From: Orychophragmus violaceus
Lineage: Eukaryota > Streptophyta > Magnoliopsida > Brassicales > Brassicaceae
Assembly: GCA_030180135.1 (NCBI GenBank)
Contig: CM058231.1
Coordinates: 49,610,235 to 49,674,234, forward strand
Direction: 5' to 3'
DNA length: 64,000 bases
The notes under the pieces are model-generated. The model made no database searches and was not told the DNA's origin. It worked only from the letters and a program-made list of their open reading frames with translations. Shown one piece after another: positions 34,591-45,832 of the stretch. Made by a program: the position numbers and the translations under genes. The first letter of the stretch is position 1, and each line of letters begins with the position of its first letter.

Positions 34591-34705
34591 GATTCTGGTT
34601 CATTGCAGAAAGGCCTATCCCTATTCTCAACTCTCAAGTGACGATTCTAGGCTTGATCCTAACAAGTGGTTTCTGAGATTAATGTCCTTGGCCAGGATCG
34701 TATCA
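34317..34705 (+). repeat. 3' LTR of I (389 bp)
   Basis: Pairs with 24312-24701. It is followed by TGTGGTATCAGAGC (34706-34719), a copy of the PBS region that normally occurs only after a 5' LTR. Confidence 0.9.
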
Positions 34706-34720
34706 TGTGGTATCAGAGCT

Positions 34721-35498
34721 AAAGGTACATGAGCTAAAGTGCACACTGCTTGAGAAGGATGAGCTACTGCATTGCTGTTGAAGTAAACCCTTGTCTTCTT
34801 TCATTCTGATGGATCCTTTCTCTCCCTTGTACTTCTCCTTAGAACCTGAATCTGTTGGTTAGTTGGCTGGTTAGTTGGCTGTTCAATCTCTCCATTTTGA
34901 TGCTCCAACTCCTCAGGTTCTATCTCATGTTACTCATGTTCCTCATGCTCCTCAACACCAGCTTGATCATGTGTAGTAGAATCAGGTTCAGGTTCTTGCG
35001 GTTCTGATGCTGATTCTTGAGTGTCCCCCTCATGATCAGGATGGGGATGTTGGGGAGCTTCTGAAGGTAAATCAGGGACTGAAGGAGCTTGACTTGCTTT
35101 GGCCGGTTCTTGAGGCAAACTAATACCAAGGCAGTCCATGATTCTCCTTAGGTTAGCAGCTCGGTCTGATTGAGAAGTATGGAGATCCTTCAAGCTGTCC
35201 CAATTCTTCTCATCATAGAAACTTCTTGTCTCCATAAACTTCACATCTCTTGAGATCAAAACCTTCTTTGTTTCAGGCACATAACACTTGTATCCTCTTT
35301 GTGTTATGGAATATCCAAGGAACATAGATTTGGTGCTTTTAGCATCCAACTTATCTCTTTGTTCTCCTGGAATTAACACAAAACAAATACACCCAAACAC
35401 ACGTAAGTGATCAACTAATGGATTGGTTTTGTTTAAAACCTGAAATGGAGATTGATCATGAAGAACTTTTGTGGGAGTTCTATTGATCAAGTATCATG
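34721..35498 (-). pseudogene. Element H integrase C-terminus and linker
   Basis: The minus-strand frame starts at INRTPTKVLHDQSPFQVLNKTNP and includes HLRVFGCICFVLIPGEQRDKL, RDVKFMETRSFYDEKNW and the Glu/His/Pro-rich linker. It ends at the I junction in the segment before the RT start. The integrase DDE core is absent because the X block cut it. Confidence 0.85.
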
Positions 35499-36010
35499 TA
35501 TTGAAATAAAGAAGAAAGAAGTATCAAGAAGTGTTTAACAAGTAAGAAGAGCCGGTTAGGGTTTATGAGAGGAAGAGGAGACGGATAAGGTCTTGTGCAA
35601 TAGTTGGGACTTGGGACTAAACAAACATGTGACTTTGATTGTTTATAGTTTGTTTAAGTCTCCAACATAGTACCAACTTATCTGGAACTGATCAGAAGAG
35701 CAGGAAGACTGATCCCAAGACAGAACACGCCACTCTCTCTCCTCTGTGACCTGTCGCTATCTTACCTTGGAGTCGTTGCCTCTCTTTTGTCTTCTACTTG
35801 AATAATTATTTTTTAATGGGTCTAGAACCCTAGTTGTCTCTCCTTATATAGTCATGTAAGCTATGAACATCAAATACACTTAAGGAAACTTATTCCTAAG
35901 CTCCAAACTCTCTCTTCTCTCGGTTACCCTATTTCTCTCGCTCTAAGAACCCTAGCTGGTTCTAAGAGCGTCTCTCTTCATCCAATCACTTATATACTCA
36001 AAAACTAACA
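35499..36010 (+). repeat. X left LTR (512 bp), plus orientation
   Basis: TATTGAAATAAAG ... AACTAACA, followed by a PBS. TATA-like TATATA at 35845-35850 and a diverged U3 box at 35596-35612. Confidence 0.88.
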
Positions 36011-36022
36011 TGGTATCAGAGC
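36011..36022 (+). other. Primer-binding site of X
   Basis: TGGTATCAGAGC directly after the LTR. Confidence 0.9.
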
Positions 36023-36205
36023 CATAAATCTCCTATACCTATTCTCACTTCCGCAAATTCTCTGAGACTTCCATTCTTGTTCTTGTTACTCACTTGAAAC
36101 TCTACATGTTCTCGAATACTTCATTCTCTTTCTACCCGGTTCTTGTTTCTTTGTTCCAAACTCTTTTGAAACCATTTGATCTTGAAACTCCCTCCTTACT
36201 CAGAC

Positions 36206-37684
36206 ATGGAGAACTCAAGGGTAATCATTCTAGTGACTCTTAAAGGAGCCAACTACTTGGTGTGGGCTAGAATGGCCAAAAGTGCTCTCGGTGGGAGAGG
36301 TTTGTGGAAGCATGTCTTAAGCGACACTGCTCCAATGAAGATGATGAAAGGTGAGCCCAAAGGTGAAGCTGCTAAAGGAGGAGCTGAAGCTGAGGCTAAG
36401 GCTGATGAAGAAGTTGTTGAAGAAGCAGCTCTTGAAGATGAAGAAGCATGGATTCAAGGAGACCAACATGTCCTGTCCATTCTTCAAAGCTCTCTTGAAC
36501 CCTCTCTTTTGGAGGCTTACTCTTACTGTGAGAGCTCTAAAGACTTATGGGACACTCTGCAAAAGGTCTATGGCAACATGTCCAACCTCAGTAGAGTGTT
36601 TGAAGTGAAGTTGGCCATCAACAACCAGAGCCAAGAAGATATGGAGTTCAAGCAACATTTTGGGAAGTTTAGATCCTTGTGGGCAGAGTTGGAGATGCTG
36701 AGGCCACCAACAATTGATCCACTGGTTCTAAATGAAAGGAGGGAACAATACAAGGTGTTTGCTCTCTTGTTAGCCCTCAATCCGGCTTACAATGGTTTGA
36801 TCACACACATGTTAAGGGCAGAGACTCTTCCCAACTTAGATGAAGTGTGTGCACAAATCCAGAAGGAGCAAGGATCCTTTGGGTTGTTTGGAAGGAAAGG
36901 TGAGCTAGCTACTGCTCACAGAGGTGCTTACAAGCCTGAGGAGAGGAGGATCCCTGGTGTTTGTGATCATTGCAAGAGGAAGGGACATTTCAAGGACAAA
37001 TGCTGATTACTTCATCCCCATCTCAAACCGGCTTTCACCAACAAGTTCAAGGACCAGAGAGCTCATTACTCATGTGAATCAACCTATGCTCCTGCTCGTG
37101 GTGCTCCTGGTGCCTCCTCCTCCTCAAACCGGTTTGGAAATGAATGCAAAGAGATGGTACCAGCCTTTGCCCCTGATCCTAATGTGGCGCCTCAAAATGA
37201 GTTGGTGAGGAGGTCAGATCTTGATGCTCTCATCAAAGCCTTCAAGGAGAGTTTTGGTAATGTTTATGGTAGTTCCTTTCATGCTTTAATCAATCACAAG
37301 TCCTTGATAACTGATCATAAACCTTTGATAGTAGATTCAGGAGCTTCACATCACATAATTAGTGATCTAAACTTGATTAAGAATGTTAAACCTGCTCTAG
37401 GGAATGTTCTGATTGCTAATGGTGAAAGGATTCCAATTAAAGGCATAGGAAATGTTAAGTTTTTTGATAGAGAATCAAAAGCTTTTTACATGCCTAGTTT
37501 TACATCAAACTTGCTAAGTGTTAAGAGAGTAGCTACTGATCTTCAATGCAATGTTATCTTCAGTCCTAATGATGTGGTTTTTCAGGATATTAAGACAAGT
37601 AAGTTTCTTGGAAAGGGTGTGACAAAGGATGAGTTATACATGCTTGAAGACACCAACCTTGAATCTGAATTATCAGATGCTTGA
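36206..37684 (+). pseudogene. X gag-protease, one stop
   Basis: Start at MENSRVIILV (36206), matching C and M. The copia gag domain is followed by an Ala/Glu/Lys stretch and an intact knuckle CDHCKRKGHFKDKC that ends at a TGA (37004-37006; M has Trp, TGG). Protease keeps IVDSGASHHII (around 37330) and continues to ELSDA, where a stop arises at the satellite junction. It was nearly intact before truncation; integrase, RT and RNase H are missing. Confidence 0.87.
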
Positions 37685-37690
37685 AGACAA

Positions 37691-38106
37691 TAACTAGAAA
37701 CCCACTTTGAACTTCTAAAATTTCCTATGAGAATCCTAAACAAAACTTTTTAAACTAAACTTCTTGAAACATATGTGTCATGGATTGGAGAATTTAGGAT
37801 AGGTAGGACAACTATAAGTAAGTTTTTGTATGCTCCTAAAGGTAGAATGAGAAGGATTTTATACAAGTTTATGTTCGTTTGTAACACCCCTAAGTAACCC
37901 TTCTAAATACTTGAAAGACACTTTGATCTTCTAAAAGGTCCTATGAGAATCCTAAACAAAAAATTTTAAACAAAACTACTTGAAACATATGTGTCATGGA
38001 TTGGAGAATTTAGGTGAGGTTAGACAACTATAAGTAAGTTTTTGTATGCTCCTAAAGGTAGAATGAGAAGCATTTATACAAGTTTATGTTCGTTTGTAAC
38101 ACCCTA
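37691..38106 (+). repeat. 217-bp satellite inside X, two partial units
   Basis: Repeat spacing is 216 bp (TGCTCCTAAA at 37831 and 38047). In reverse complement it matches the array at 45833-46631. It joins protease coding on the left and a truncated LTR on the right. Confidence 0.85.
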
Positions 38107-38498
38107 AAGTTTCCTTAAGTGTATTTGATGTTCATAGCTTACATGACTATATAAGGAGAGACAACTAGGGTTCTAGACCCATTAAACAACAATTAAACAA
38201 GTAGAAGACAAAAGAGAGGCAACGGCTCCAAGGTAAGATAGCGACAGGTCATGAGGAGAGAGAGTGGCGTGTTCTATCTTGGGATCAGTCTTCCTGCTCT
38301 TCTGATCAGTACCAGACAAGTTGGTACTATGTTGGGGACTTAAACAAACTATAAACAATCAAAGTCACATGTTTGTTTAGTCCCAAGTACCAACTATTGC
38401 ACAAGACCTTATCCGGCTCCTCTTCCTCTCATAAACCATAACTGGCTCTTCTTACTTGTTAAACAGTTCTTGATACTTCTTTCTTCTTTATTTCAATA
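38107..38498 (-). repeat. X right LTR, truncated, minus orientation
   Basis: The reverse complement aligns with 35499-35890 at about 95% by eye. The last 120 or so bases (R/U5) are missing; the break is next to the AAGGAAACTT segment. Confidence 0.87.
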
Positions 38499-38732
38499 CA
38501 AAAGTCATACCAGAGTTTTCCTTGATGGCTTTAATGAGAGCCATAAGGTCTGATTTTCTTACCACAACACACTGATCAGGAACTTGAGTAGCATGATGAA
38601 CCACCATTGCTCTTCCTTCATCACAAGGCTGCATTGAAGATGAACCTGGTCCAGCTGCACCATAGGAGAGATTTGCCATTTAATCTTTAAACCTGTTGTG
38701 AGAGGATGGTCTGAGGTGTGGATATAGGCGCC
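38499..38732 (-). pseudogene. Element H gag C-terminal fragment
   Basis: Homologous to M 58720-58950: encodes MANLSYGAAGPGSSSMQPCDEGRAMVVHHA...VVRKSDLMALIKAIKENSGM, the segment between knuckle and protease. It is cut on the left by X and on the right by E; positions 38728-38732 (gcgcc) are the E target duplication. Confidence 0.85.
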
Positions 38733-39184
38733 TATTGATCATGATTACAACAATGTGTTAAGGCTTTGCATTATCAAAATGTGCACAAGTATTGCACATT
38801 GTTGAAGTGCAAAGTTGGGGACTTCTTGTTATCATCAAGTGGCGCCAACTCTTATCAAGACACAAGACTTAGGGTTTAAAGCAAATCAGACCGTTAGAGG
38901 CTTAAGGAGAAAGGAGGTGCCAAATGGTGTGGACCACTTATGGTCCACACACTCTCTCTCTCTCTCTCTCCTGCCACGGCTCAGACTTGCTCAGACTTTG
39001 TCTTATCTCATTTTGTCTTGTTTCCCCTTTAGGTTAAACATTTTAGGACTTGTATCACCTATAAATATGTTGTAATACCTAAAGGAATACACAAGGGTTT
39101 TGAGACTCTCTTTCTCTCTATACTTTGCGCCACCATTCTCTATTCTCTCTCAAGAACCCTAATGCTTACTCTCCAAAACTATCA
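38733..39184 (+). repeat. 5' LTR of E (452 bp)
   Basis: TATTGATCATG ... CTATCA. Contains the shared U3 box (38808-38824), a 10-bp inverted repeat hairpin (38927-38950) and a (CT)n tract. Confidence 0.93.
39060..39068 (+). promoter_or_regulatory. TATA box in E 5' LTR
   Basis: TATAAATAT, conserved in the 3' LTR at 44176-44184. Confidence 0.6.
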
Positions 39185-39196
39185 TCGTATCAGAGC
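39185..39196 (+). other. Primer-binding site of E
   Basis: TCGTATCAGAGC, two changes from the tRNA-iMet site, probably post-insertion. Confidence 0.82.
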
Positions 39197-39467
39197 CTAG
39201 ATCTCTATTCTCTTGATTCTCCCTTTTGTTTCATAAATCTCTCGGTCCTAAATCCATCACTCTCTAAGTTTCTCATCATTCTCTGCCCTAAAACCCTAAT
39301 ACTCTCTGTCCATAATCTTTGTCCTAAAACTCTCGGTTTCTTATATTCTTTCTGTCCCAAGATCTTCTTGATACTTGCATCAACACTTGTTATCTGTCCT
39401 AAAAACCCTGGTTTCTCACTCCTTCTCTGCCGTGAAACCCTAACGCTTGTTCCCTCTGTCTCTCACC

Positions 39468-40830
39468 ATGGAAGACTCGGTTCACATCATCTCAAGCTTG
39501 AGGCCTACTGTCATCCCTGTTGTGCTCAAAGGTATCAACTATAGGACATGGCAAAGGACCATCAAGACTGCCATTTGTGGAAGAGGGCTGTGGGATCACA
39601 TCTTGGAGGATAAAACACCAACTGAAGAAGATGTAACCAAGAAGAAGGATGAGGAAACCAAGAAGGAAGGGCTAAATGGTTTCAGGAAGATCAGTTGGTT
39701 CTTGGCTTCCTCCAAAACTCTCTTGACCCATCCATCCTTCAAGCTTATTCTCATTGTGAGACAGCCAAGTCACTGTGGGACACTCTCAAGAAGATTTATG
39801 GAGATATTTCTAATCTGATCAGGGTCTATGAGGTGAAGAAAGCCATAAGTGAGCTGAGACAAGAAGATCACGACTTTACTAAGTATCGTGGGAAGTTCTC
39901 CTCAGCATGGTCTGAGCTAGAGATGCTAAGGCCAAGTACTATGGACCCTAAGGTTCTCATTGAGAGAAAGGAGCAAGACAAGATCTTTGGCCTTCTACTC
40001 AACTTGAATCCGGTTTAAAATGAAGCCATAATGAAGATCCTAAGGGAGACTACACTCCCTGATTTTGAAGAGGTGTGTTCAAGGATCCAAAAGGAGGAAG
40101 GAAACATTGGCTTGTTTGGAGGAAAAGGGGAGTTGGTGACTGCCAACAAAGCCGGTTTAAAACCTGAGGAGAAGAAGGCTGCAGCTTGTGATCATTTCAA
40201 GAAGAAAGGCCACTCCAAGGATAAGTGTTGGATCCTTCATCCCCACCTCTAACCAGCCAAGTTCAAGGACTCAAGGGAAAATGCAAACATCTCCCAAGAA
40301 GCTGTGAGTTTGCCGGCTTCTACTTCAGATCAAGGAGGGGAACTTGCACTCTACACCAACACTGAGTATGTTAGGAAGAGTGACCTTGAGGACCTCATCA
40401 AGGCTTATGCCTCTAAACTCTCTGGTATCACTTTAATGTCTCATAAATTACTTGCTAAACCTGATCATAATTTGGTAGTAGATTAAGGAGCTTCTCACCA
40501 CATGATTAGTAATGCTAAGTTGTTAAAAGACATTAAACCTGCCCTAGGAAGAGTAACTATAGCTGATGGTCAAGGGATTCCTATAATAGGTACAGGAAAG
40601 TTAAGATTGTTTAACAAGGAAAGTGATGCATTCTATGTTCCTAAGTTTACGTCTAACTCTGTCGGTTAAAAGGATCACTAAAGACTTGAATTGCAATGTT
40701 ATCTTTGGGCCTAATGAAGTTTGTTTTCAGGATATTAAGAATGGAAAGGTTATTGGAAGAGGTGGTACACAAGATGAGCTTTACCTCCTTGAAGACACTT
40801 CTCCAAGTATCTGGATACCTTAGCTTTTAA
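39468..40830 (+). pseudogene. Element E gag-protease, broken
   Basis: ATG at 39468 (MEDSVHIISS). Copia gag with a frameshift near 39665, TAA at about 40016, TAA at about 40251 and a knuckle CDHFKKKGHSKDKC whose second cysteine is Phe. Protease has a TAA at 40484-40486 in place of the active-site Ser (D, stop, GASHHMI), and a frameshift near 40665 follows. It cannot produce gag or protease. Confidence 0.88.
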
Positions 40831-42777
40831 ATCCTGTTTTTCTTTCAATCAAAATGTCCTATGGCATGCTAGACTAGGACATCCTCATGCTCGTGTTTTG
40901 AACTTAATGTTGCCTAATGTTAGCTTTGATCATTCAACTTGTGAAGCTTGCATTCTTGGCAAACATTGTAGAACTATATTTCCTAAATCAACTACTATCT
41001 ATGAACAATGCTTTGATCTTGTGCACTCTGATGTTTGGACTTCACCTTGTCTTTCTAGAGATAGGAACAAGTATTTTGTGACTTTCATAGATGAAAAATC
41101 AAAATATACTTGGGTAACATTGCTTCCATCTAAAGATAGGGTGTTTGATGCATTTCTAAACTTTCAAAACTATGTTACTAATCAATTTAATGCCAAGATT
41201 AAAGTGTTTAGATCAGATAATGGAGGAGAGTACACAAGCCAAAGATTCAAAGCTCACTTGAACAAATATGGGATCCTACATCAGACAAGCTGCCCACATA
41301 CTCCTCAACAAAATGGTGTGGCTGAAAGGAAGAACAGGCATCTAATGGAGATTGCTAAGTCTATGATGTTCCACACCAATGTTCCTAAGAGGTTTTGGGG
41401 AGATGCAGTGTTGGCAGCATGCTATCTTATCAACAGGATCCCAAATAGAGTCCTTCAAGACATTTCACCATATGAGGTATTGAACAAAACCAAACCATTT
41501 ATTGAACACTTACGTGTGTTTGGTTGTGTTTGTTTTGTATATATCTCAGGAGATCAAAGGAATAAGCTAGAGGCTAAGAGCACAAGGTGTATGTTCCTTG
41601 GATACTCCACAACTCAGAAGGGCTACAAGTGTTTTGATCCAAGCAACAACAGGGCCTATGTTTCAAGGGATGTTAAGTTCATTGAGGGGCAGAGATACTA
41701 TGAGAAAAGGGATTGGGAAGGTTTGAAGGATCTCTCAAGATCACCTTCTGATTTGGCTACAAGTTTGAAGTACTTGTTGGATCACTTGGGAAATGATATC
41801 CCCCGGCCAAAAGAGCCTGAAACAACTACCCAAGAAGCTCAACAAGAGGATACTGAACCAGCAACGCACACACATGAACCGGCTCAAGCTCAAGAAGACA
41901 CTCTACCTAAAGATCAAAACCAAGTGGACTTGGATATGAATGAGGATGAGATGGTTTATCAAGAGGCAGTAGGTAATGAGCAGGTGGTTGATCAACAGGT
42001 TCAGCAACTCAGGAAAAGCACAAGGGAAAAGAAAGATCCATCAGAATGGATGAAGACAAGAGTCTACTACAACAACCAAGCAGTAGCTCATCCTAGTCAG
42101 TCTACTTGTTCTGTTGACTTGCTACCATCTAGTCACAAGGCCTTTCTTGGGAAGATTGAGCTAAACCTGGTTCCTAAGACTGATGAAGAGGCTAAGGATA
42201 TCAAGGTATGGATGGATGCAGTAAAGGATGAGAAAGAAGCTATAGAGAGGAACCATACTTGTAATGTGGAGAAGTTACCTAAGGGTAAGAAGATTGTTAG
42301 CTCAAAGTGGTCTTCACAATCAAGTATAGAAGAAATGGAGACATAGAGAGGTACAAGGCAAGGCTAGTAGCATGGGGATTCACTCAAACCTATGGAGAAG
42401 ACTATACGGATACCTTTGCACCAGTGGCTAAACTTCATACAGTAAGAGTCACATTAAGCTTAGTCACAAACCTCTCATGGAATCTATGGCAAATGGATGT
42501 GAAGAATGCCTTTCTATAAGGTGAACTTGAAGAGGAAGTGTATATGAGTCCACCACCAGGATTGAAACACTTGTGTGAAGATGGTGAGGTATTGAGACTA
42601 AGAAGGGCGATTTATGGCTTGAAACAATCACCAAGGGCATGGTACCACAAGCTCAGTCATACACTCATGGACCATGGTTTCAAGAAGTCTCAATCTGATC
42701 ACACATTGTTTACACTTCAAAGTGCTCAAGGAGTGGTGGTAGTTCTGATCTATGTGGATGATTTGATAATCACATGA
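40831..42777 (+). pseudogene. Element E integrase-RT
   Basis: From 40898 to 42346 one open frame holds the zinc ligands (CEACILGKHC), integrase DDE residues (HSDVW, RSDNGGEY, QNGVAERKN) and the linker. A frameshift near 42310 occurs in the KWVFT segment; RT continues in another frame with QMDVKNAF, a TAA at 42517-42519, IYGLKQSPRAWYHKL, an intact YVDD at 42751-42762 and a TGA at 42775-42777. The integrase part looks intact. Confidence 0.9.
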
Positions 42778-43713
42778 AGTGATGATGATGGGATTCAATC
42801 CATAAAGGCATATCTCAAGAGTTCCTTTGATATCAAAGACCTTGGTGAATTGAAGTATTTCTTGGACATTGAGGTATGCAGATTCAATGATGGATTGTTT
42901 CTGTCCCAAAGGAAGTATGTTCAAGACTTGTTGACAGAAACAAGTATGCATGATTGCAAGATTGCAAAGACTCCTCTTGAAGATGGCTACCAAGTCAATA
43001 GAAAGGGGGAGAAATCATATGAAGTCAAGTTCAAGGATGTCTCATTGTATAGGAGGCTGGTTGGGAAGCTTATTTATCTCACTCTCACAAGACCAGACTT
43101 ATGTTTTGCTGTGAATCAAGTTAGCCAACATATGCAATCACCCACAGTTTATCATTGGAGTTTGATTGAGAGGATCCTCAGATACCTCAAAGGATCAACT
43201 GGACAAGGCATTTGGATGGGTAAGAATGATAGCACAGAGATTGTTGGCTATTGTGATGCAGATTGGGCTGGTGATAAGAGTGATAGGAGATCAACAATCG
43301 GCTATTGCACCTTTATTGGAGGCAACTTAGTAACTTGGAAGACAAATACGCATAAGGTGGTATCTTGTTCTAGTGCTGAAGCTGAGTATAGGGCCATGAG
43401 GAAGCTTGCAACTGAGTTAACATGGCTGAAAGCTCTTCTCAAAGACTTTGGCATGGAGCAATCAAGTCCAATCACCTTTCATTGTGACAATCAGGCGGCT
43501 ATTCACATTGCAACCAACTCTGTGTTTCATGAGAGGACCAAACACATTGAGATTGATTGTCACAAGGTAAGGGCGAAGATTGAAGATGGAACCATTATGC
43601 CTTGTTACACAAAGAGTGATGATCAGCTTGCGGATATCTTCACTAAGGCTGCTAGTCTTAAGGTTTGCACTCATGTCTTTGGCAAACTAGGGCTGGTGGC
43701 TATTCATGATTAG
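42778..43713 (+). pseudogene. Element E RT end and RNase H
   Basis: Open from 42850 (LKYFLDIEVC) to the terminal TAG at 43711-43713. All RNase H acidic positions are kept: GYCDADWAG, SSAEAEYRAM, HCDNQAAIHIA. The C-terminus is LADIFTKAASLKVC. Well preserved; counted as a pseudogene because upstream stops cut it from the polyprotein. Confidence 0.9.
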
Positions 43714-43853
43714 AACTCTCCTGATTCATGAGCAACATACTCTTTTTCCCTTGATGTGGTTTTGTCCCAAGTGGTTTTCCACATCAAGGTTTTTAATGAG
43801 GTGTTGCCATGATCATTCCAAGTTCAGTCTTTAGGATGATTCCAAAGTCTGAA

Positions 43854-43865
43854 CTTGAGGGGGAG
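43854..43865 (+). other. Polypurine tract of E
   Basis: CTTGAGGGGGAG immediately before the 3' LTR; C has an identical tract. Confidence 0.88.
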
Positions 43866-44300
43866 TATTTATCATGATTACAACAATGTGCTAAGGTTGT
43901 GCATTATCAAAATGTGCACAAGGATTGCTCATTGTTGAAGTGCAAAGTTGGGGACTTCTTGTTATCATCAAGTGGCGCCAACTCTTATCAAGACACAAGA
44001 CTTAGGGTTTAAAGCAAATCAGACCGTTGGAGGCTTAAGGAGAAAGGAGGCGCCAAATGGTGTGGTCCACACTCTCTCTCTCTCTCCTGCCACGGCTCAG
44101 AATTGCTCAGACTTTGTCTTATCTCATTTTGTCTTGTTTCCCCTTTAGGTTAAACATTTTAGGACTTGTATCACCTATAAATATGTTGTAACACCTAAAG
44201 GAATACACAAGGGTTTTGAGACTCTCTTTCTCTCTATACTTTGCGCCACCATTCTCTATTCTCTCTCAAGAACCCTAATGCTTACTCTCCAAAACTATCA
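43866..44300 (+). repeat. 3' LTR of E (435 bp)
   Basis: Pairs with 38733-39184. It lacks one arm of the hairpin (13-bp shorter at 44060-44072). Confidence 0.93.
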
Positions 44301-45067
44301 GCGCCAACACTTCTACTTTAGGTGTCCACTCTGCTTGCAATACACACACCTTAAGACTCCTCTCCTATCACCACCATAGTTCTGCCTTTCCTCAGGTTTA
44401 TAAGCTCCTTGGTTGGCAATCACAAGCTCATCTTTCCTACTGAACAGCCCAACTTATCCTTGTTCTTTTTGAAGTTGTCCACACACATCATCCATAGAAG
44501 GTAATGTGTCTGCCCTTAGAATGTGTTTGATTAGATCATTGTAGGATGGTTTAAGGTGAGCAGAAGCGCAAATAATCTATCCTGCTCTCTCCTTTCATTT
44601 ATCACAAGAGGATGAATGCTTGATGGCCTTAACATCTCCAACTCTGCCCACATAAACATGAACTTCCCAAAGTGAGCTTTGAACTCCATATCTTCTTGTT
44701 GGAGATTGTTGATGGCCTGCTTAACTTCAAAGAACCTGCTCAGATTAGACATGTTACCATAAACCTTCTCAAGGGTTTTCCACAGCTCCTTGGAGGTCAC
44801 ACAATAAGAATAAGCTTCCAACAGCTCCTGGTCAAGTGAGTTTTGAAGTATGGACAACACTCTTTGGTCTCCTTGTGTCCATTCTTCTTCATCAGTAGCA
44901 GCCATCTCCATACCAGCTTCACCTTGAGCTTGCTTAAGTGGTGCCTCACTGCTGAGTAAATATTTCCATAGTCCACGCCCTCTTAGAGCTTACTTCACCA
45001 TCCTTGCCCAAACTATGTAGTTGGCACCATTAAGGATCATAGAAATGACTACACTTGAGTTCTTCAT
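44301..45067 (-). pseudogene. Element H gag N-terminal part
   Basis: Start ATG at 45067 (MKNSSVVISMILNG; relatives have MENS). Copia gag with a stop near 44992 (relatives read KSALGGRG), an open stretch 44911-44531, and frame breaks before the knuckle, where E inserted. The most eroded gag of this group, in keeping with H being an old layer. Confidence 0.83.
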
Positions 45068-45303
45068 TGATGAGACTGATTTATTGCAAAGGAGGGAGTT
45101 TCAGGATGAGATTTATGTAACAGAAAGTTTCTTAAGCCAGAGAGAGTCCCCACAGAAGTAGAGAACCAAAGAAGAACGCTTAAGTACTGAATACTCTCAA
45201 GAACAGAAATGATTTATCAAGAACTTCAAGAACAAATTCAGAAACAATAAAATGAGATTTTAGAACAGAGATTGCGGAAGTAGAATAGGTACAGGAGCTT
45301 AAT

Positions 45304-45315
45304 GATCTGATACCA
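45304..45315 (-). other. Primer-binding site of H
   Basis: Reads TGGTATCAGATC on the minus strand, one mismatch from the usual site. Confidence 0.8.
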
Positions 45316-45832
45316 TGTTAGAATAATGAGATTAAGTGATGAATTAATGAGAGAATGATGAGAGAATGAAGAGAGAGTGCAAGAGATAAGCTTAGAACTC
45401 GGTTAGGGTTTTCAGCCGCTAGAGAGAGAGAGAGAGAGTTTGCGATTGTAAGGGAAGAATAATTCCCAACATCTATTCATTAGAAGTGTGTACAAGAGTA
45501 TTTAGAGACTATACAGCTAGGGTAACCTTACAATAAACAAAGAATAAGAGCTACAAGACAAGCTGAACTCGGTAGTGGAGAGACAGTGTCCAACGGCCAT
45601 ATTGAGAGCGACTTCTCTATCTTTGTTCAAGACTGATAGTGACATTTGTGCAATCTGACCGGACTTGAACTTGATGGTCTTAGCTTCCTGATTTTCTTGG
45701 CGATTCCACAAAAAGATGATGACTTCTTGTTCATGAGATTACAAGCTTTAGAACCGGCTCCACTTTAGTAACTAAGAATGCACAAGGTTTGCACATTGTA
45801 CTCTTGTGCAAATCATGATCTTCATTTCAATA
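45316..45832 (-). repeat. 5' LTR of H (517 bp)
   Basis: Element strand TATTGAAATGAAG ... TTCTAACA. Contains a (GA)n tract at about 45420-45438. It abuts the satellite; ctacc (45833-45837) is the likely duplication. Confidence 0.85.

Larger units (their letters stand above)
24312..34705 (+). mobile_element. Element I: 3.5-kb non-autonomous LTR element with one ORF
   Basis: LTRs 24312-24701 and 34317-34705 have matching ends TGATACGAT ... ATCGTATCA. A tRNA-iMet PBS is 2 bp after the 5' LTR, and one long ORF fills most of the core. Without J (27198-34085) and its TSD it is about 3.5 kb. No RT, integrase or RNase H is present. About 19 LTR differences (about 5%) make it one of the older insertions. 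It sits in the RT of H; the left flank is cacct, but the right side is not a clean duplication (see findings). Confidence 0.87.
35499..38498. mobile_element. Block X: copia fragment between inverted LTRs
   Basis: Order: plus LTR (35499-36010), PBS, gag-protease (to about 37684), satellite (about 37691-38106), then a minus-oriented LTR of the same family (about 38107-38498) missing its R/U5 end. Both outer ends are LTR U3 starts (TATTGAAATAAAG). No target duplication is visible (tcatg left, caaaa right), and about 900 bases of H are missing. It is therefore not a simple insertion. Confidence 0.75.
38733..44300 (+). mobile_element. Element E: complete Ty1/copia retrotransposon
   Basis: LTRs 38733-39184 and 43866-44300, perfect TSD gcgcc (38728-38732, 44301-44305), PBS, gag, protease, integrase, RT, RNase H and polypurine tract in standard order; 5.57 kb. 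Several stops and frameshifts inactivate it. By eye about 11 LTR substitutions plus two indels (about 2.5%). Element A is its close relative. It sits in the zinc-knuckle region of H gag. Confidence 0.95.
24028..45832 (-). mobile_element. Element H: copia element broken by G, I, X and E
   Basis: Pieces on the minus strand: 24028-24311, 34721-35498, 38499-38732 and 44301-45832. In element order they run from the 5' LTR (right end), gag, [gap], integrase tail and linker, RT. Alignment with M shows they are consecutive except for about 40 bases lost at I and about 900 bases (end of gag, protease, most of integrase) lost at X. Its 3' end lies to the left, beyond G. It inserted into the satellite array (next bases ctacc). 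That all four pieces are one element is inference from order, strand and similarity. Confidence 0.75.
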
